10,466 bases of DNA, taken from Acanthaster planci (lineage: Eukaryota; Echinodermata; Asteroidea; Valvatida; Acanthasteridae). The stretch's first letter is position 1. Every line of letters starts with the position of its first letter. Under the pieces are notes generated by a model. The model had not been told where the DNA came from, searched no databases, and saw only the letters and a list, made by a program, of their open reading frames with translations. Both the position numbers and the translations under genes were made by a program. Where the stretch lies: the NCBI RefSeq assembly GCF_001949145.1, contig NW_019091383.1, forward strand, positions 185,728 to 196,193, in the 5' to 3' direction. This document shows, piece after piece, positions 7,901 through 10,466 of this stretch.

Positions 7901-10290
7901 TGATTACATCACGGGAACCTACTGGTGAGCATCACGCAACAAACTTGAAGAACCCCACTCAGCAAATGGGGGGGCTGACTACCACTGACCTTCTACTGCG
8001 TCAAAGGGACAGGTCCTTAGCCTCATTTGTGAAGTTGAAGTGCACAAATAACGGCCCATTGACTTAGCGAATGTTAAAGGACATTTGCACATTGATAAAA
8101 AAACAATAGCCTGATTGCACCAGGGAAGTCACGTGACCTACCGGTATTGTGGGTATCAAACATCAAGAAACATGGCATCCTTTCATGGCAAAGTGTGTCC
8201 TAAGTGTTGTCACCAAAAAGAAAGCTGATTTTCCGTATAGTGCTCAGCACACCAGCAGTACTTTTCTAACCGTCGGCTTTGTTTTCAGTAAGTGACACTC
8301 ATGACACACTTTGCTATGGAAGGATGCTATGTTTGTTAATGTTTGATACTCACTGTAGGCCATGTGACTTAGCTGGCGCAATCGGTCGATTACAGTGGTT
8401 TCTTATGGGACTGTTTACACTAATAGCGGAAAAACTTCATGATCGAGCAAGGAACTGTATTTAGAAATCTGAGGGATTTTTCAATGATGTACTGAGATTC
8501 TGATTTCCAGCCCATAAGCATTCTTGTTGGGTACAAGTCCTGAACTGATTGGCACGGTTGAACGCTTCAATGTCATACCCTCGGTTCTTCCCGTAGGACA
8601 TTATTCTTACCGTGGAGAGTCATGAATTGATATTGTGGATGGATCTCTCTGTAAATGAACCCTCACTGTGGCCACACGGTGTTCCTTCCCTCCAGTAACT
8701 TTCTTCTCGTTAGAGCTTTGATAGCAACTCAGTTCATTTTTAGAATGTTAAAGAATTTGGTTGTACGTGTTCTTGGTTTTTTTGCAGGCCAAGTCTGCTA
8801 TCGTTGGACCTGAGCCATAACGATCTCTGTGACTTGGTTGAGGTGGTGCAGACCCTGGCTACACTGCCCAAACTCAGGAATCTGGTTTTGGTCGGCAACC
8901 CTCTGGCAGTAAATATCATAAAGCTAAAAGCTTCACCTTTACAAGAAGGCAGTGAAAAATTAAGAGAATGGGAATTTACTTATTCCAGAGGATTTTATCA
9001 TGACAGTTTTGGGGAAAATCTCATGACGTAAAGCTAGGTCAAACTTTAGTTAAATACGAAAGCTGAGAAAATTTGATGTCACAAAACATGCCATGAAATC
9101 TGCTCAGGTTGAAATCTGCTCAGCTTTGCAGAGTCCTAGTTCACATATTTCATCCAACATCACATTTTGTGTTCACTTTCATGTCAAGTGGGAACCATCC
9201 TTTGTACTGTGCTTAACTTTTGAAGAATCCCAGTTCAAACATTTGATCTGACGTCCCAGTTTTGTGTTCGTGTTAACTTTGTTGCCAACCGTGAACAAGC
9301 ATTTGTGCTGTAATTCATAAGAAGGTGGGAAAATTTTCACAAACAATGCCGGTGTTTATTTTACTTTGTTTGGCAGTTGATACCGGGCTATCGCGGGTTC
9401 ATCATCGACAGTCTCCGCAGCTTGTCCATCCTTGATGATCTTGGCATCTCAGCCGATGAAAAACATCACTTCAAAGGGCTAGCCAGGAAACTTGGTCAGT
9501 TCAGACCTTACACCAACCTTTTTTTTCTGATCTGATTACAGAATTTCACTTAAATGGAATACATTGCTCCACAAAAAAGTACTAGTGTACAACTACGGTC
9601 AACTCTCATTTTCACAAGATCGCTCAGACCAGGTAGATTGTCTTTTTATAATCGTAAAATGTCAAGAGATCAGGGCCCATATTCATAAAACCCTGCTAAG
9701 CCTAGTTGGCAACTAAATTGGCCCCTAACTGCCAACTAAGCCTAGTTGGATACTAAGTCTTATTCATAAAATGCTGCTGAGATTAATTGACTGCTAAGTT
9801 GTCTGCTAACTTTAGAGGTGGTCTTGGGTACCTCTAAGTCGCTAATTGACAACTAAATCTTTCATTTTTATGTTTGACTCTGCCAAGCATCGGCTTTCTT
9901 CCGGTTGGTGTTTGCATCTTTATGTTTACTGTCGTTGACATCTTTGTATTCATCATACTTTTCGGCTATGAATAAATTTAACAACTATTTAAATTTATTT
10001 AAATTAGAAGACCCTGAGCAATAGGTCACAAGGATGATCACATGATTGCCAGTCTGTGACCCTGTATTTCAATGATTTAGGCAGTGTTTACTCCAAAAGG
10101 GAGCATGTGGTGTCCAAATATCATCCTTTTAAGGAGGCCAGTCTATGAATATTCATGCCTTCATTACCATATGAGAATTTAAAAGTTTAATCCTCCCTTT
10201 GCCCTGTTTACAGAATTCATTTTGGATGAAGCAAAGGTGACAGTAAAGATTGGCATGGTAACTGGCGTACCAATGCCACCAGAGCTTCAG
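4842..10290 (+). CDS. LRRC43: LRRC43 (leucine-rich repeat-containing protein 43), 5' half, eight exons, continues past the window
   Basis: Joined exons are 4842-4937, 5760-5814, 6247-6440, 7116-7226, 7791-7924, 8788-8908, 9377-9494 and 10214-10290. They total 906 nt and 302 codons with no internal stop, with splice phases 0,1,0,0,2,0,1,0 all consistent. Domain order: N-terminal block CLNEFPCGQGSW (residues 21-32); linker; EETLEEL and FKSLRIVDKN (to 115); five LRRs of LxxLxLxxNxL type at about 129-139, 151-161, 175-185, 200-210 and 226-236; cap region PGYRGFIIDSL...LDDLGIS...EKHHF (240-269); then the start of a conserved strand-rich segment (KVTVKIG, 284-290). This order and these motifs are those of LRRC43. 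Vertebrate LRRC43 is roughly twice this length, so the 3' half is missing. The protein is predicted soluble, with no signal peptide or membrane segment. Its biochemical role is not established; a link to cilia is an inference from the family, not from this sequence. Confidence 0.92.
4938..5759 (+). other. LRRC43 intron 1
   Basis: An 822-bp intron bounded by GTAGGG and a pyrimidine-rich acceptor (TTCTTTTCTTTGATCCAG). No gene is seen inside. It contains two small perfect hairpins at 5406-5426 and 5440-5461. Confidence 0.8.
5406..5461. repeat. Two adjacent perfect hairpins in intron 1
   Basis: AAAAAGTTT (5406-5414) pairs with AAACTTTTT (5418-5426) around GCC. Then CTAAATAC (5440-5447) pairs with GTATTTAG (5454-5461) around a 6-base loop. 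The hairpin followed by T residues resembles a bacterial terminator, but the intronic animal context makes that meaningless. Confidence 0.6.
5760..5814 (+). CDS. LRRC43: LRRC43 exon 2 (residues 33-50 plus one base)
   Basis: A 55-bp micro-exon between a strong acceptor (AG at 5758-5759) and the donor AAAG|GTAAAC. It encodes RTSNDKSLPASRFHVTLK and leaves one G that, with AC from exon 3, makes GAC (Asp). It was found because exon 1 ends in phase 0 while exon 3 needs one upstream base; this is the segment that satisfies both. Human LRRC43 has a similar basic linker at this place. Confidence 0.8.
5815..6246 (+). other. LRRC43 intron 2
   Basis: A 432-bp phase-1 intron from GTAAAC to a pyrimidine-rich acceptor (TTTTTCCCCCGTGATTTTCCCAG is its last 23 bases, in two blocks around GTGA). 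No other feature is seen. The ATG at 6198 lies inside it and opens the frame into exon 3, but it is most simply intronic. Confidence 0.8.
6247..6440 (+). CDS. LRRC43: LRRC43 exon 3 (residues 51-115)
   Basis: This 194-bp exon starts after CCCAG and completes the split Asp codon. It encodes YGSSNEQEETLEEL, an aromatic/serine-rich stretch with YSVDYSW, then LRDLAVKSPW and FKSLRIVDKN, all matching the pre-LRR region of the LRRC43 family. The donor is AAT|GTGAGT, phase 0. Its GC content is higher than in the flanking introns. Confidence 0.92.
6441..7115 (+). other. LRRC43 intron 3
   Basis: A 675-bp phase-0 intron. Its first nine bases, GTGAGTAAA, are repeated as the first nine bases of exon 4 at 7116-7124. 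Read-through from exon 3 adds VSKKHEPDKVKLVLILDST and a TAA at 6498-6500. A poly(A)-like signal is at 6660. Confidence 0.85.
6660..6708 (+). terminator. Possible intronic polyadenylation site
   Basis: AATAAA at 6660-6665 is followed about 20-45 bases later by a GT-rich tract (TATTGGGTTCTGTTGGTGG, 6690-6708), the usual arrangement of an animal cleavage site. It lies 160 bases after the TAA that closes the exon 3 read-through frame, so a short 134-residue isoform is conceivable. Such signals also occur by chance in AT-rich introns. Confidence 0.25.
7116..7226 (+). CDS. LRRC43: LRRC43 exon 4 (residues 116-152), first leucine-rich repeat
   Basis: It follows TTTTTCTTTCTTCTAG and ends CTAAAG|GTAAGT. 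It encodes VSKVDDGLLRLSNLEELTL and SVNKLKTVDTCNVPSSLK, in which LEELTLSVNKL is LRR1 and LK opens LRR2. The exon is 111 bp with phase 0 at both ends, so skipping it keeps the frame. Its first bases, GTGAGTAAA, look like a 5' splice site set directly behind the acceptor. Confidence 0.92.
7227..7790 (+). other. LRRC43 intron 4
   Basis: A 564-bp phase-0 intron, GTAAGT...TTTTAAACAG. The only structure noted is TTAATG repeated three times at 9-base spacing (7610-7633), followed at once by a perfect small hairpin GTTCC-TTTT-GGAAC (7633-7646). The open frame from 7647 running into exon 5 is intronic up to 7790. Confidence 0.85.
7791..7924 (+). CDS. LRRC43: LRRC43 exon 5 (residues 153-196 plus two bases), LRR2 and LRR3
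   Basis: The acceptor is AACAG|GTCTTAG and the donor TACTG|GTGAGC, phase 2. It encodes VLELVANHISDLEPLCNKPP and PTLHHLGLGLNRISALHDYI, ending ..TGTY plus TG. LKVLELVANHI (across the exon 4/5 join) and LHHLGLGLNRI are LRR2 and LRR3. The Cys-x-x-Pro-Pro stretch between them is also typical of this family. The split codon TG|G is a Trp completed in exon 6. Confidence 0.92.
7925..8787 (+). other. LRRC43 intron 5
   Basis: An 863-bp phase-2 intron, GTGAGC...TTTTTTTGCAG. It carries the foldback element at 8105-8391. I see no other gene or repeat in it. Confidence 0.85.
8105..8391. mobile_element. Foldback / MITE-like long inverted repeat in intron 5
   Basis: The left half (8105 to about 8232) and the reverse complement of the right half (about 8265-8391) align over nearly their whole length. 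Matching blocks include GATTGC/GCAATC (8113-8118 with 8378-8383), AAGTCAC/GTGACTT, GTATCAAACAT against ATGTTTGATAC, GCATCCTT against AAGGATGC, and GCAAAGTGTGTC against GACACACTTTGC. Identity by eye is about 80-85% in the best part, with a few short gaps. The centre near 8240-8250 holds GTGCT-C-AGCAC. No open frame of transposase kind is present, so this would be a non-autonomous element. I could not define a target-site duplication. GTCACGTGAC at 8128-8137 is a palindrome within the left arm. Confidence 0.8.
8788..8908 (+). CDS. LRRC43: LRRC43 exon 6 (residues 197-237), LRR4 and LRR5
   Basis: The acceptor is TTTTTTTGCAG|G, whose first base completes the Trp codon; the donor is CTGGCA|GTAAAT, phase 0. 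It encodes PSLLSLDLSHNDL (LRR4), a helix-like DLVEVVQTLATLP, and LRNLVLVGNPLA (LRR5 with the NPL turn common at the end of SDS22-like LRR arrays). The open frame runs on into the intron until about 9031, but the next family residues appear only in exon 7. Confidence 0.93.
8909..9376 (+). other. LRRC43 intron 6
   Basis: A 468-bp phase-0 intron, GTAAAT...TTTGTTTGGCAG. It contains a 16-bp tandem duplication (9094-9123) and a diverged 46-bp repeat pair (9130-9174 and 9224-9269). Confidence 0.85.
9094..9269 (+). repeat. Local tandem duplications in intron 6
   Basis: TGAAATCTGCTCAG occurs at 9094-9107 and 9110-9123 (unit 16 bp). Just after, a block starting AGAGTCCTAGTTCA at 9130 and ending TTTTGTGTTC at 9174 recurs in diverged form at 9224-9269 (AGAATCCCAGTTCA ... 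TTTTGTGTTC), offset about 95 bases, matching at roughly three quarters of positions by eye. Confidence 0.6.
9377..9494 (+). CDS. LRRC43: LRRC43 exon 7 (residues 238-276 plus one base), LRR cap
   Basis: The acceptor is TTTGGCAG|TTG and the donor CTTG|GTCAGT, phase 1. It encodes LIPGYRGFIIDSLRSLSILD followed by DLGISADEKHHFKGLARKL. The pattern of NPLA, then (L/V)xPxYRG, then DSL..L..LD, is the C-terminal cap that closes this LRR array. The DEKHHFKGL segment is strongly characteristic of LRRC43. Confidence 0.93.
9495..10213 (+). other. LRRC43 intron 7
   Basis: A 719-bp phase-1 intron from GTCAGT to CCTGTTTACAG. It contains the 40-bp-periodic repeat at 9672-9860, an AT-rich near-palindrome around 9984-10006, and a hairpin GGTCACA/TGTGACC at 10024-10030 and 10055-10061. 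Confidence 0.85.
9672..9860. repeat. Interspersed repeat with about 40-bp internal periodicity
   Basis: TATTCATAAAA occurs at 9680-9690 and 9761-9771 (81 apart). CTAAGCCTAGTTGG occurs at 9696-9709 and 9736-9749 (exactly 40 apart). TAGTTGGCA at 9703-9711 is the exact reverse complement of TGCCAACTA at 9730-9738. Further degenerate 'CTAA' and 'GACAACTAA' blocks continue to about 9860, with a small hairpin AGAGGT...ACCTCT. It begins with GGGCCCATATTCATAAAA, a block I associate with dispersed repeats in invertebrate deuterostome genomes; that link is from memory. Confidence 0.6.
10214..10290 (+). CDS. LRRC43: LRRC43 exon 8 (residues 277-302)
   Basis: The acceptor is GTTTACAG|AA, completing a Glu codon; the donor is CTTCAG|GTAAGA, phase 0. 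It encodes FILDEAKVTVKIGMVTGVPM then PPELQ. The 'EAKVTVKIG' segment corresponds to the conserved strand that follows the LRR cap in LRRC43. The gene continues beyond the window, so this is the last exon visible. Confidence 0.88.
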
Positions 10291-10346
10291 GTAAGATACA
10301 CATTTTTGTCCAACAAAATGCATTTTTTATCTGTTAGACCCGATTC

Positions 10347-10466
10347 ACAAGACCAGACACAAGACCAGACACAAGACCAGACTCAAGACCAGACACAAGA
10401 CCAGACACAAGACCAGACAAAAGACCAGACACAAGACCAGACACAAGACCAGACAAAAGACCAGAC
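10347..10466 (+). repeat. 12-bp minisatellite in intron 8, ten units, running off the window
   Basis: There are ten uninterrupted 12-bp units of consensus ACAAGACCAGAC, with no indels. Only the first two bases vary: units 1-10 read AC, AC, AC, TC, AC, AC, AA, AC, AC, AA. From unit 2 on this is a three-unit pattern (two AC units then a variant), a 36-bp higher-order period. The array starts 57 bases after the exon 8 donor and has no end in the window. All three forward frames are open, but the intronic position argues against coding. Confidence 0.95.

Noticed and set aside
8279-8464. 61-codon open frame on the plus strand in intron 5
   Set aside because: Most of it is the right arm of the foldback element, with no protein resemblance.
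8909-9031. Continuation of the exon 6 frame to a stop at 9029-9031
   Set aside because: GCA|GTAAAT is a good donor, and the expected residues after NPLA are found in exon 7. The read-through residues do not fit the family.
10347-10466. Repeat array as a coding repeat (QDQT-type peptide)
   Set aside because: All forward frames are open only because the 12-bp unit lacks stop codons. It lies behind a strong exon 8 donor with no acceptor in between.
10347-10466. CRISPR array
   Set aside because: The units are contiguous 12-mers without spacers, and the genome is clearly animal.

Overview
The window is animal genomic DNA, not bacterial. Its only recognisable cellular gene is split into eight short exons by GT-AG introns of about 0.4-0.9 kb. 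The rest is intergenic or intronic DNA with decayed transposon pieces, foldbacks and simple repeats. The mix of a CR1/L2-like non-LTR retrotransposon scrap, compact introns and a repeat carrying a 'CCCATATTCATAAAA' block suggests an aquatic invertebrate, perhaps an invertebrate deuterostome (amphioxus, acorn worm or echinoderm). That placement is an impression; nothing in the window proves it.

Left part, 1-4841. Bases 1 to about 797 (minus strand) are the endonuclease C-terminus and linker of a broken non-LTR retrotransposon, cut by the window edge before its reverse transcriptase. A GC- and CpG-rich block follows (about 784-1140) with an unusual crowd of perfect hairpins. From about 1140 to 4800 I recognise no gene. 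It holds an 83-nt imperfect hairpin (1440-1522), a diverged 40-bp repeat pair (2354/2559), a three-copy 34-bp motif (3067/3144/3886) and two small inverted repeats (3991-4076, 4132-4194). A perfect 13-bp nuclear-receptor IR-1 palindrome lies at 4455-4467, about 0.38 kb upstream of the gene's start codon.

Right part, 4842-10466. This is the 5' half of LRRC43 (leucine-rich repeat-containing protein 43) on the plus strand. I rebuilt eight exons whose splice phases all agree (96+55+194+111+134+121+118+77 = 906 nt, 302 codons with no internal stop). They give the N-terminal 'CLNEFPCGQGSW' block, a linker, five leucine-rich repeats, the C-terminal LRR cap and the start of the following conserved domain. 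The 3' half lies beyond the window.

The introns carry most of the odd structure. Exon 4 opens with GTGAGTAAA, the same nine bases that open intron 3, so its acceptor looks like a recursive-splicing site and splicing would rebuild the 5' splice site. Intron 3 also has an in-frame read-through end and a poly(A)-like site. Intron 5 contains a 287-bp foldback (MITE-like). Intron 6 has two local tandem duplications. Intron 7 has a repeat with about 40-bp periodicity. Intron 8 opens into a 12-bp minisatellite with a 36-bp higher-order pattern that runs off the window end. I found no RNA gene, CRISPR array or bacterial-type feature.
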